Of a stretch of DNA of 64,000 nt, positions 38,937 through 46,659 are shown in pieces; within the stretch, counting starts at the first letter, position 1; every line of letters begins with the position of its first letter. The position numbers and the translations under genes are program-made. The DNA is from Lentzea alba (GTDB taxonomy: Bacteria > Actinomycetota > Actinomycetes > Mycobacteriales > Pseudonocardiaceae): positions 1 to 64,000 of the forward strand of contig NZ_JAAMPJ010000010.1 of NCBI RefSeq assembly GCF_011067745.1. The letters run 5' to 3'. Below the pieces are notes generated by a model. That model searched no databases. It was not told the origin of the DNA and worked only from the letters and a program-made list of their open reading frames with translations.

Positions 38937-38964
38937 AGTTGCGCGCGTGGCCGAGGAGGCTGTG

Positions 38965-39624
38965 ATGGCGAAGACCGCCTCGACGAAGGAGACCCCGGTC
39001 TCGACGGAGGAGGAGACTCCGGTTCGTCTCGAGGGTGACCAGTGGGTGTTCCTGATCGATCCGTCCTGGCAGGCCGAGGCCGCCGAGAAGAGCGAGGGCG
39101 CCGATCCGGAGAAGCCACCGCTGGAGGCGGTGCTCGGCGGCTGGTTCGTCGAGGAGAGCGGCGTGACCAGCCGATTCCACGCGAACCCCTCGTACGAGCC
39201 GACGACGCCGGACTCGCCGACGGACCCGGTGGACGCCGTGCTGCGACTGGTCGTCCGCGGCGAGTCCGAGCCCGACCAGCTGCTCGACGTCATGGCCGAG
39301 TCGGTCTTCGGGCTGGCGGTGAACGCCGAGAACACGCCCGTGGTGGTGATGTCACCTGACGACGTGCCTTGTGTGATCGCCGCGACCGCACCGGCGCACA
39401 GCCGGCGCATCGCCGAGGTCGAGGGCCTGCAGGACGTCGAGGCGTGGGCGGAGGTCAACCTCGGGCAGCTGGTCGGCGTGCTGCCGGACGAAGGCGTGGA
39501 CGTGCTGCTCAACCCCGGCGCCTCCTCGTCCATGCGGCTGATCGCCGCGACCCTGCGGGAGGTCGCCGCGAAGACCGCTGACACGACCACTGGCGAGACC
39601 GCCGCGCCGACGGCCGAGGCCTGA
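38965..39624 (+). CDS. Type VII secretion system-associated protein
   Basis: 219 residues from ATG 38965, with a good AGGAGG at 38954-38959; the frame is open further upstream, into the giant gene. Core motifs WVFLIDPSWQ, GGWFVEE, FHANPSYEPTTPDSPTDPVDA and VDVLLNPGASSSMRL fit the small actinobacterial family annotated as T7SS-associated protein. The first 30 and last 20 residues are Thr/Glu-rich and probably disordered. It starts 29 bases after the giant stop codon, so the two are co-transcribed and probably translationally linked. The likely role is a partner in ESX-type export of the giant, perhaps chaperone-like; the mechanism is not known. It has no signal peptide and is therefore cytosolic. 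Confidence 0.8.
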   Translation: MAKTASTKETPVSTEEETPVRLEGDQWVFLIDPSWQAEAAEKSEGADPEKPPLEAVLGGWFVEESGVTSRFHANPSYEPTTPDSPTDPVDAVLRLVVRGESEPDQLLDVMAESVFGLAVNAENTPVVVMSPDDVPCVIAATAPAHSRRIAEVEGLQDVEAWAEVNLGQLVGVLPDEGVDVLLNPGASSSMRLIAATLREVAAKTADTTTGETAAPTAEA

Positions 39625-39651
39625 ACGGCCTTCAACACGCGCGGATGACGA

Positions 39652-39686
39652 CCGGCCCCGTCTGAGGTGGAAGACGGCGGGGCCGG
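39652..39686 (+). terminator. Probable rho-independent-type hairpin after the giant operon
   Basis: ccggccccgtc pairs with gacggcggggccgg, with a 2-base bulge and a 10-base loop. There is no U-tract, as is common in high-GC actinomycetes. It lies 28 bases after the stop of the T7SS-associated gene. Confidence 0.65.
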
Positions 39687-39743
39687 GGCAGGTTTCCCGT
39701 TCTGCGGGATGGCCCCTTGCGGTGGGTCGCTAGCGTGAAACGC

Positions 39744-40853
39744 ATGATCTCTCGGCGCGGTGTCCTGATCGCGGCAGGGCTCACGGTGCTACCGTCGCGT
39801 GCTGTGGCGTCAGCTGCTCCTGCGATCGTGAAGCCGTTGCCCGCCACTGACTTCATCGTGCACGGCACCAACGCCGAGACGCGCTGGGAGGCGCTGCGCG
39901 ACGTCGGCTCGCTCGTGCCGGTGTCGAAGTTCTTCGTGCGCAACCACACTTCGACGCCCGTGCTGGACGCTGATTCGTGGCGGCTCCGAATCTTCGGTTC
40001 CGGCGTCTCGCGGCCGTTGTCGTTGTCACTGCGCGACTTGCGGGCGTTGCCGTCGTGCTCGGTCGAGGCGGTGATCGAGTGCGCCGGCAACGGGCGGAGC
40101 TTCTTCGTGTCGCAGCAAGGGCAGAGCGTGACCGGTACACCGTGGACGCTCGGCGCCGTCGGCAACGCGCGGTGGCGTGGGGTGCCGTTGTCGGTGTTGT
40201 TGCGGCTGGCCGGGATCCGGCGGTCGGCTCTGGACGTCATGCCCGCCGGGCTGGACGCCGAGTACGTGACCGGTGGGGTGAACCTCGGCAGGGTGCGGCG
40301 GCCCTTGCCCGTCGCCAAAGCTTTGGACGACGTGCTGGTCGCTTACGAGATGAACGGTGAGGACCTGCCGGCCGACCACGGGTTTCCGGCCCGGCTTGTG
40401 GTGCCGGGGTGGGTCGGGATCGCGAGCATCAAGTGGCTGGGGTCGCTGGAGGTCTCCGAGGCGCCGCTGCACTCTCCTTGGGACACGCAGTACTACCGGC
40501 TGCTCGGGCCCGACTATCCGGCGGACGGGACGCTGGTGACCACGCAGGTGGCCAAGAGCGCGTTCGAACTCGGCTGGGACGCGACTGTTCCGGCGGGACG
40601 CCAGGTGCTGACCGGACGTTCGTGGGCTCCTGGTGGGGTGCGGCGGGTTTCGGTCTCCACCGACGGGCGCACGTGGCGTCTGGCCACGCCGGTGTCGCGT
40701 GGAGGGTGGACCCGGTGGCGGATCCCCTGGCAGGCGACGCCGGGATCGCACGTGTTGCGGGTGCGGGCCGACGACCAGCCGGACGAGGCGCCGTACAACA
40801 CGCAGGGCTACCTGTTCGGGGCCGTGGTCAAGCATCCCGTCACGGTCGTTTAG
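39744..40853 (+). CDS. Tat-exported molybdopterin-dependent oxidoreductase (sulfite oxidase family)
   Basis: 369 residues from ATG 39744; an in-frame GTG at 39735 is an alternative. The N terminus carries a twin-Arg motif (SRRGVL) and a hydrophobic stretch ending ASA, so export in folded form by Tat is likely. FFVRNHTSTP starts the molybdopterin-binding fold, and ECAGNGR holds the conserved Cys (about residue 113) that ligates molybdenum. The last 100 residues match the Ig-like dimerisation domain. No heme domain is present, so an external electron carrier must be used; the substrate is unknown (sulfite, or protein methionine sulfoxide as in MsrP-like enzymes). Its end overlaps the lacI-type gene tail to tail by 4 bp. 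Confidence 0.85.
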   Translation: MISRRGVLIAAGLTVLPSRAVASAAPAIVKPLPATDFIVHGTNAETRWEALRDVGSLVPVSKFFVRNHTSTPVLDADSWRLRIFGSGVSRPLSLSLRDLRALPSCSVEAVIECAGNGRSFFVSQQGQSVTGTPWTLGAVGNARWRGVPLSVLLRLAGIRRSALDVMPAGLDAEYVTGGVNLGRVRRPLPVAKALDDVLVAYEMNGEDLPADHGFPARLVVPGWVGIASIKWLGSLEVSEAPLHSPWDTQYYRLLGPDYPADGTLVTTQVAKSAFELGWDATVPAGRQVLTGRSWAPGGVRRVSVSTDGRTWRLATPVSRGGWTRWRIPWQATPGSHVLRVRADDQPDEAPYNTQGYLFGAVVKHPVTVV

Positions 40854-41833
40854 GCGCTTTCGCGCACGACGAGCCTGGAAGGGAAGAACGTCACCGGGTC
40901 GCGGCCGTCGTGGTCGAGCACGGCTCTCGCCGCCGCCGCGGCGATCTCCTCCACCGGGTGCGTGGACGTCGTGAGCGCCGGACGGCTGAGGCACGCGAAC
41001 GCGATGTCGTCGAACCCGGCGACCGCCACGTCCGCGGGCACCTGAACGCCGAGCGCGTGCAGTCCGTCGAGGACACCGAGTGCGGTGAGGTCGCTGAGGG
41101 CGAACACCGCGTCGGTGTCCGGCCAGCGGCTCATGATCTCGGCCGCCGCCGTGACACCGCGGGCCGCGGTGAAGTCACCGGCAACGACCCTGGTCTCGCT
41201 GCCGCAGTCCTGCATGACCCGCCGGTAGGCCTCGACGGCGCGGTCGCCGCACGGCAGCCAGGACGGGCCGGTGACCATCGCGATCCTGCGCCGCCCGGTG
41301 CTCACCAGGTGGCGTACGACCCCGTCGGTGCCGGTGCGGTTGTCCACGTCGAACGACGGCACGTCGCGCGTGCCCACCCCGATCGCGGCGACCCGCCCGC
41401 GCAGGGCTCGTGGCACGGTCTCCAGGGCCGGTCGCGTCGGGTTGACCACCACCAGCCCGCCGAGCCCGCGGCTGCCGGCCAGCCCGGCGAGTGTGACCGG
41501 GGCGTTCAGAGGCACCCAGTGCAGTGAGACACCGACTTCGCGTTCGGCGGCGATGTGCGCGGCCGTGGTCAGGACGCGGCCGACGTAGGGATCGCCGAGC
41601 ACGGCGGCGGTGCGGCCGATGACGGCGATGGCGAGGCGGGTGCCGCTGCGGGAGGCCAGTGCGCGGGCCGCGGCGTCCGGAACGTAGCCGAGCTCGGCCA
41701 CGGCCGTGGCGACCCGGTCCCGCGCCCTCGCTGATGCCGGGCCCTGACCGGTCACCACCCGGGAGGCGGTGGCCCGTGACACGCCAGCGGCCCGTGCCAC
41801 GTCGTCCAGTGTCGCGCTGCGTTGTCCCCTCAT
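40850..41833 (-). CDS. LacI-family transcriptional regulator
   Basis: 327 residues. The N-terminal LacI helix-turn-helix ATLDDVARAAGVSRATASRVV (residues 7-27) is typical. A periplasmic-binding-protein-like sensor domain follows, with DTDAVFALSDLTALGVLDGL and the VAVAGFDDIAF signature near the C terminus. AGGAG abuts the ATG directly, an unusually short spacing. It is divergent from the MFS gene, with an 18-bp palindrome between them (41848-41865), so it most likely controls both. The ligand is unknown; a sugar or related small molecule is usual for the family. Confidence 0.9.
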   Translation of the reverse strand: MRGQRSATLDDVARAAGVSRATASRVVTGQGPASARARDRVATAVAELGYVPDAAARALASRSGTRLAIAVIGRTAAVLGDPYVGRVLTTAAHIAAEREVGVSLHWVPLNAPVTLAGLAGSRGLGGLVVVNPTRPALETVPRALRGRVAAIGVGTRDVPSFDVDNRTGTDGVVRHLVSTGRRRIAMVTGPSWLPCGDRAVEAYRRVMQDCGSETRVVAGDFTAARGVTAAAEIMSRWPDTDAVFALSDLTALGVLDGLHALGVQVPADVAVAGFDDIAFACLSRPALTTSTHPVEEIAAAAARAVLDHDGRDPVTFFPSRLVVRESA

Positions 41834-41847
41834 CTCCTCAGTATTGC

Positions 41848-41865
41848 CGTGGAAGCGCTTCCACG
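41848..41865. promoter_or_regulatory. LacI-type operator palindrome
   Basis: cgtggaagcgcttccacg is a perfect 18-bp palindrome with a central CG, of the shape bound by LacI-family proteins. It sits 15 bases from the regulator start and about 40 bases before the MFS start. Confidence 0.8.
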
Positions 41866-41904
41866 TGTGGGGTATGTACTTTGTGTATCGAGAAAGGGGA
41901 CAGA

Positions 41905-43080
41905 ATGACGGTCACGGTGTCGCGCAGGGAAGTCCGGGCCGCCGCGGCGGGGGTGGCGGTCACCTTCGGGCTCAACGGCGTCGCCGTGGCGACCTGGTTC
42001 GCCCGCGTACCCGCGGCCCGGGACGCACTCGGCCTGTCCGCGGGTGCGTTGGGGCTGTTGCTGTTGTCGATGTCCCTGGGCGCGTTCCTGGCGATGCTCA
42101 CGGCGGGGGAGGTCACGCATCGGCTCGGGCCCCGGCGCACGGTGTGCGTGTCGGCGGTGGTGGTCGCGGCGGGTCTCGCGCTGGCGGGTGTCGGGATCGG
42201 CGCGTTCCCGTCGGTGGCGCTGACGGCGATCGGGATCTTCGTGCTGGGCTACGGATCGGGTACCTGTGACGTGGGGATGAACGTCGAGGCGGCCGAGGTG
42301 GAGCGCGCGCTCGGACGGACCGTGATGCCGCGCTTTCACGCCATGTGGAGCCTCGGCACGGTGGCCGCCGCCGGACTAGCGTCCCTGGTGGCGTGGGCGG
42401 TCCTGCCGGTGACCGCGCACCTGGCCGCGGTGGCGGTCGTGGTCGCGGCCGGCACCTTGATGGCGGCGCGGACGTACCGGTTCGGAGGTGACGCGGAGCA
42501 CGGTCGCGGCAGCGGGGTCATGGCGGCGTGGCGGGAACCTCGCACGTTGCTGATCGGGTTGCTGGTGCTGGTGCTGGCGTTCACCGAGGGCACCGCGAAC
42601 GACTGGGTGGCGGTGGCGTTCATCGACGGGCACGAGTTCGACCCGGCGACGGGCGCGGTGGTGTTCGGCGTGTTCGTCACGACGATGACGTTCGGCCGGA
42701 TCTTCGGCACGATCGCGCTGGACCGGTGGGGCCGGGCGCCGGTGCTGATGATCACCATGCTGCTGGCCGCCGCCGGGGTGGTGCTGGCGGTGTTCGGCGG
42801 GTCCCCGGTCGTGGCGGTGGCGGGCGTGGCCGTGTGGGGGCTGGGCACCGCGCTGGGCTTCCCGGTCGGCATGAGCGCCGCGGCGGACGACCCGGCACAC
42901 GCGGCGGCTCGGGTGAGCGTCGTCGCGGTCATCGGCTACACCGCGTTTCTCGCCGGTCCGCCGCTGGTCGGCCTGCTGGGGGACCAGGTGGGGGTGCTGC
43001 GCGCGCTGTTGGTGGTGCCGCTGCTGTTGCTGCCGGCACTTGCGCTGGTGCCTACGTTGCGGCGGCCTGAGGGCCGCTAG
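41905..43080 (+). CDS. MFS transporter
   Basis: 391 residues from ATG 41905, preceded by agaaagggga (SD-like). About 12 hydrophobic segments are visible, with the loop motif VTHRLGPRRT between helices 2 and 3 and DRWGRAPV in the second half. MNVEAAEVERALGR and PRFHAMWSLGT after helix 4 recall the YbjJ/fucose-permease-like branch. The substrate is unknown. Probably regulated by the divergent LacI-type protein, which would suit uptake or efflux of its ligand. Confidence 0.85.
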   Translation: MTVTVSRREVRAAAAGVAVTFGLNGVAVATWFARVPAARDALGLSAGALGLLLLSMSLGAFLAMLTAGEVTHRLGPRRTVCVSAVVVAAGLALAGVGIGAFPSVALTAIGIFVLGYGSGTCDVGMNVEAAEVERALGRTVMPRFHAMWSLGTVAAAGLASLVAWAVLPVTAHLAAVAVVVAAGTLMAARTYRFGGDAEHGRGSGVMAAWREPRTLLIGLLVLVLAFTEGTANDWVAVAFIDGHEFDPATGAVVFGVFVTTMTFGRIFGTIALDRWGRAPVLMITMLLAAAGVVLAVFGGSPVVAVAGVAVWGLGTALGFPVGMSAAADDPAHAAARVSVVAVIGYTAFLAGPPLVGLLGDQVGVLRALLVVPLLLLPALALVPTLRRPEGR

Positions 43081-43097
43081 GCGCAATGTCCTGACGA

Positions 43098-43286
43098 GCC
43101 GGGTCATTTCATCGCCGCTGCGCGACGATTGCGATTGGGGCTTGACTTCGGGGCCCTTGCGAGGTGCTTATCGGCCTGTAAAAGCCGGGCTGATAGAGCG
43201 CCCGGCCGATCCGAACACGGTAGCACCTCGCACCCAAAGTCAAGCCCCAATCGAGCGGTGGTCGCCTTATGACCGCTTGTCCGGCG
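43098..43286 (+). repeat. Left inverted repeat of the HNH element, with a 122-bp palindromic core
   Basis: It aligns without gaps to the reverse complement of 44602-44790, with about nine of ten bases identical. Inside, 43132-43253 folds on itself: cgattggggcttgactt at the start pairs perfectly with aagtcaagccccaatcg at the end, and gcgaggtgc with gcacctcgc inside. It covers the gap between the MFS and HNH genes. Confidence 0.9.
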
Positions 43287-43337
43287 CGATATAGAGGAAG
43301 ACGGCTCGCTTCGCTTCGCCACGGCTTTCCCGTGCGA

Positions 43338-44537
43338 TCAGCCGGCGGCATGGAGAAGATTTCTCCGGGGCTTGCGATACTCGCCCATCCAGCGTGGCGC
43401 GTAGAAGGTGGGGATGCCGTGCTCCATTGTCACGTCCCATTCGCTTTGGTGGATGAGCGTGTGGTGATGTCGGCAGAGGAGGACGGCGTTGTCGACGGAG
43501 GTGTCGCCGCCGTCTGACCAGTGGCGAATATGGTGGCCGTCGCATTGTCTGGGTGGTCTGCCGCAGCCGGGGAATGCGCAGCCGCGGTCGCGGGCGACGA
43601 GGGTGCGGCGGATTCCGGCGGTGAAGGTGCGGGTCTTGCGGCCGATGTTCATCGGCTGGGACTTCGCCCCCAGCAGCAGCGGGATGATGCCCGCGCTGCA
43701 CGCCAGCTGACGGACCTGTTCGGCCGGGACGCGTTCGCCGTTGTCCAGCGTCGCCTGACCGACCCGCTTGGCGAGGTCGTCGTAGCGCATCGTCACGGTG
43801 AGGGTGACCGGTTCGCCGCCGTGCTCGGGCAGCTGGTCGGCGCGCAGCATCAGGTCGACCAACTCAGCCAGCGCGTCGCCTTCACGCACGGCACGTGACC
43901 GCAGGTCGGGACCGTCCTCGACGGTCTCCGGGCGCGGCTTCGCCAGCGGATCGAGCAGCGCCTGGTACTTGGCACCGGTGACCGTGTCCAGCAGGGCCTT
44001 GATCTCCAGCATGCCGTTCTTCCACTGCATCACATGCTGATTGACCTGCGGCACGGGCTCGGGCTCACGCGGCTCCGGATCGTCCTGGTAGAGCCGATAG
44101 GCCAGTTCCATGCCGAACGCCCGCACCGCACTGGGCTCATGCTCCCGAGCGAAGCCCACGACGGAGTCTTCGGCCTCGGCGGGCAGCGCCTTCATGACCT
44201 CGGCCACCACCGCGACGTGCTCGACCGACAACGCACCCTCGGCCACCGCCTCGGCGGTCACCGGAAGCTCGGCCGCGAGCTCACTGCCGGTCGGCGTGAT
44301 CTCGCGGCCCAGCAACCCGGCATTGGCGACCCATTTCTTGGCCGTCGCGGGATCCCAGCGGACCGCGTGCCGCAACACCTGCGGCAAATTCTTGTACCCC
44401 AGCTCGCTTGCAGCTCCGCGCCGTTCCAATTCGGCGATCATCTGCAAGGCGTCATTCTCGTGAACCCGGATTTCCGTCACCTTGTTGACGAATCTGCGGA
44501 GCAGCTCGTCGGTGGGGAGGAGTTGGGTTTCGATCAC
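43338..44537 (-). CDS. DUF222 / HNH endonuclease protein (13E12 repeat family)
   Basis: 399 residues from GTG 44537. An N-terminal helical DUF222-like region (residues 1-290) includes YKNLPQVLRHAVRWDPATA and ALSVEHVAVVAEVMKALP. A C-terminal HNH domain has CAFPGC, CDGHHIRHWSDGG, TSVDNAVLLCRHHHTLIH. Both zinc-knuckle Cys pairs and the His-Asn-His set are intact, so nuclease activity is plausible. The family is abundant and repetitive in actinomycetes and its role is unclear. The gene is alone inside the inverted repeats. Its less GC-rich edges (for example ttctactttacctcaagatca before the start) differ from the neighbours. Confidence 0.85.
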   Translation of the reverse strand: MIETQLLPTDELLRRFVNKVTEIRVHENDALQMIAELERRGAASELGYKNLPQVLRHAVRWDPATAKKWVANAGLLGREITPTGSELAAELPVTAEAVAEGALSVEHVAVVAEVMKALPAEAEDSVVGFAREHEPSAVRAFGMELAYRLYQDDPEPREPEPVPQVNQHVMQWKNGMLEIKALLDTVTGAKYQALLDPLAKPRPETVEDGPDLRSRAVREGDALAELVDLMLRADQLPEHGGEPVTLTVTMRYDDLAKRVGQATLDNGERVPAEQVRQLACSAGIIPLLLGAKSQPMNIGRKTRTFTAGIRRTLVARDRGCAFPGCGRPPRQCDGHHIRHWSDGGDTSVDNAVLLCRHHHTLIHQSEWDVTMEHGIPTFYAPRWMGEYRKPRRNLLHAAG

Positions 44538-44601
44538 GTGTTCTACTTTACCTCAAGATCACGACGGGATAACGCCTAAAGGCGACCACGATAGAGTGAA
44601 C

Positions 44602-44790
44602 CGCTGGCCAAGCGGCGATAAGGCGACCATCGCGCGATTGGGGCTTGGCTTTGGGTGCGAGGTGCTACCGTGTTCGGATCGGCCGGGCGCTCTATCAGCA
44701 CTGCTTTTGAAGGCCGATATGCGCCTCGCAAGGGCTCCGAAGTCAAGCCCCAATCGCAATCGTCGCGAAGCGGCGATGAAACGACCCGGC
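44602..44790 (-). repeat. Right inverted repeat of the HNH element, with a 122-bp palindromic core
   Basis: Counterpart of 43098-43286, with the palindromic core at 44635-44756. Core lengths are exactly equal, which suggests both copies are held under constraint or are young. The surrounding 44538-44979 has no other gene. Confidence 0.9.
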
Positions 44791-44862
44791 CCGGTAATGC
44801 TAGACGCGAACTCGATGCTCTGATCGCCTACGACCGCGCTGATCAGTTAGGAATTACTCACC

Positions 44863-44890
44863 GTGTGTGCCGTGCGTGCACACCACACAC
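44863..44890. promoter_or_regulatory. Candidate operator (GTGTGTG/CACACAC inverted repeat)
   Basis: gtgtgtg at 44863-44869 and cacacac at 44884-44890 form 7-bp arms around a gtgcgtgcac centre. It is about 90 bases upstream of the MFS start at 44980, in otherwise featureless sequence. The regulator is not known. Confidence 0.35.
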
Positions 44891-44979
44891 ACGACGCTGG
44901 CCGGGTACCCCCAAATTCGATTCTAGAGAGTGGGACCGACAGTTCGGCACGGGTCGGGTGGGGATGTGAAGATCGAACG

Positions 44980-46563
44980 GTGACAGTCTCCGCGTGGGCT
45001 CCCCTGCGCCGCAGTGCCTTCCGGGCACTGTGGCTCGCCCAGTTCGCCTCCAACGTCGGCACCTGGGCCCAGACCGTCGGTGCCCAGTGGCTCATGGGTG
45101 ACCTCGGCGGTTCCGCGCTGCAGGTCGCGCTCGTCCAGACGGCCACCACGCTGCCGGTGTTCCTGCTGGTGGTGCCGTCGGGAGCGCTCGGCGACATCCT
45201 TGACCGGCGGCACGTGCTGATCTCCGGCCAGGCTCTGATGCTGGCCGGTGCCGCGGGGTTGGTGTTGCTCGCGGGGACGGAGAGGGCCACGCCGTCGAGT
45301 CTGCTCGGGCTGCTCGCGCTGATGGCGATCGGGCAGGCGCTGTCGATGCCGTCGTTCCAGGCCATTCAGCCGGAGCTGGTGTCGCGGGAGGAGATTCCGC
45401 AGGCCGCGCTTCTCAACGGTGTCAACATGAACGTCGGCCGCGCCATCGGACCGGCGCTCGGCGGGTTGCTGATCGCGCTGGCCGGGTCGGAGGCGACGTT
45501 CGCGTTCAACACGGTGTCGTTCCTCGGGGTGCTGATCGTGCTGGCGCGCTGGAAGAGGCCGTCGGACAATCGTCCACTTGGGGCGGAGCACGTCACCACG
45601 GCGGTTCGGACCGGGGCGCGGTACGTGGCCAGTTCGCCGTTGTTTCGGCGGGTGTTGACGCGGTTGTTGCTGTTCATCGTGTTCGGCAGCGGGTTGTGGG
45701 CGCTGCTGCCGGCCATCGCGCGTGGGCCGTTGAAGCTCGACGCCAGCGGGTACGGCGTGTTGCTCGGCAGCGTGGGGGCCGGGGCGATCGGTGGCGCGTT
45801 CGTGGTGCCGAAACTGTTGCAGCGCATGAGCAAGAACCGGATGGTGCTGTTCGCGACGTGGCTCTACGCGGCGGCCACGAGCACGGCCGTGCTGACGGAG
45901 AACTTCGCGTTGGTGATCGTGGCGATGCTGCTGACGGGGGCTTGCTGGATTGCCACGCTGTCCACGTTCAACGCCACCGCGCAGGTGCTGCTGCCGTCGT
46001 GGACTCGTGCTCGTGCGCTTGCCTACTACCAGCTGATTCTCATGGGTGGGCAGGCGTTGGGCGCGGTGGTGTGGGGTGCGCTCGCGGACGCGTACGACCT
46101 CAGGGTGGCCATGATCGTGCCCGCGGTCGCGATGGCGGTGGGCGTGCTGGTGGCGACGAAGTGGTTGCCGTTGCTGGACCGTTCGCTCGACATCAGCCCG
46201 GCGACCTACTGGGACGCGCCGCCGGAACTCGACGACACCGAGGCCGGGCCGGTGCTGGTGACGGTCGAGTGGCCGGTGGCCGCGGAGAACGAGGCCGCGT
46301 TCATCGACGCGATGCAACGCGTTGGGCGGGCCAGAAGGCGCACGGGCGCCACGATGTGGGGGCTGTTCCGGGACACCGAGAAGCCCGGGACGTTCCTGGA
46401 GACCTTCACGGTGGCGACCTGGCAGGAACATCTGAGGCAGCACATCGAGCGCGGCACGGTCGTGGACCAGCAGAACCAGGCGGCCGCACGTGCGCTGGCC
46501 GAGGGGGACGCCCACGTGCGGCACCTGTTGTACGCCGAACCGACGAAGCCCGGAAACCGATGA
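44980..46563 (+). CDS. MFS exporter (EntS/MFS_3 type) with C-terminal ferredoxin-fold-like domain
   Basis: 527 residues from GTG 44980 (the frame is open further upstream, but the family begins near SAWAPLRRSAFRALW). About 12 membrane segments fill residues 15-405. Characteristic MFS_3 motifs are SNVGTWAQTVGAQWLM, LDRRHVLI and LLNGVNMNVGRAIGPALGG. The last 110 residues (VLVTVEWPVAAENEAAFIDAM through THVRHLLYAEP-like end) are soluble and resemble the antibiotic-biosynthesis-monooxygenase-type fold that is often fused in this family. Probably an exporter of a siderophore or secondary metabolite; no biosynthetic genes are nearby to name it. Confidence 0.8.
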   Translation: MTVSAWAPLRRSAFRALWLAQFASNVGTWAQTVGAQWLMGDLGGSALQVALVQTATTLPVFLLVVPSGALGDILDRRHVLISGQALMLAGAAGLVLLAGTERATPSSLLGLLALMAIGQALSMPSFQAIQPELVSREEIPQAALLNGVNMNVGRAIGPALGGLLIALAGSEATFAFNTVSFLGVLIVLARWKRPSDNRPLGAEHVTTAVRTGARYVASSPLFRRVLTRLLLFIVFGSGLWALLPAIARGPLKLDASGYGVLLGSVGAGAIGGAFVVPKLLQRMSKNRMVLFATWLYAAATSTAVLTENFALVIVAMLLTGACWIATLSTFNATAQVLLPSWTRARALAYYQLILMGGQALGAVVWGALADAYDLRVAMIVPAVAMAVGVLVATKWLPLLDRSLDISPATYWDAPPELDDTEAGPVLVTVEWPVAAENEAAFIDAMQRVGRARRRTGATMWGLFRDTEKPGTFLETFTVATWQEHLRQHIERGTVVDQQNQAAARALAEGDAHVRHLLYAEPTKPGNR

Positions 46564-46659
46564 GTCCATAGCAGCGAGCTATGAGCGGAAGGGATGATCC
46601 CGGGCCCTCGGCTGGTGTGACGCTCCTGAGCACCTCACATCACCCCTGCGGAGGACTCG

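Larger units (their letters stand above)
43098..44790. mobile_element. Putative DUF222-HNH mobile element with 189-bp inverted ends
   Basis: A 1,693-bp unit made of one DUF222/HNH gene between two inverted repeats of equal length. No transposase is present. No target-site duplication is obvious just outside the ends. The gene belongs to the 13E12-type family, which forms dispersed repeats in mycobacteria. That this unit moves is an inference from symmetry. Confidence 0.6.

Noticed and set aside
2859-39638. Very long minus-strand open frames opposite the giant gene (up to about 4,870 codons)
   Set aside because: They are Arg/Pro/Gly/Val-rich, lack domains, and follow from GC-rich third positions of the plus-strand gene. 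The plus frame is the only one with motifs.
44863-44979. N-terminal extension of the MFS exporter from GTG 44863
   Set aside because: The extra 39 residues are Arg/Gly/Ser-rich without membrane character and cover a palindromic DNA site; the family begins near 44980.
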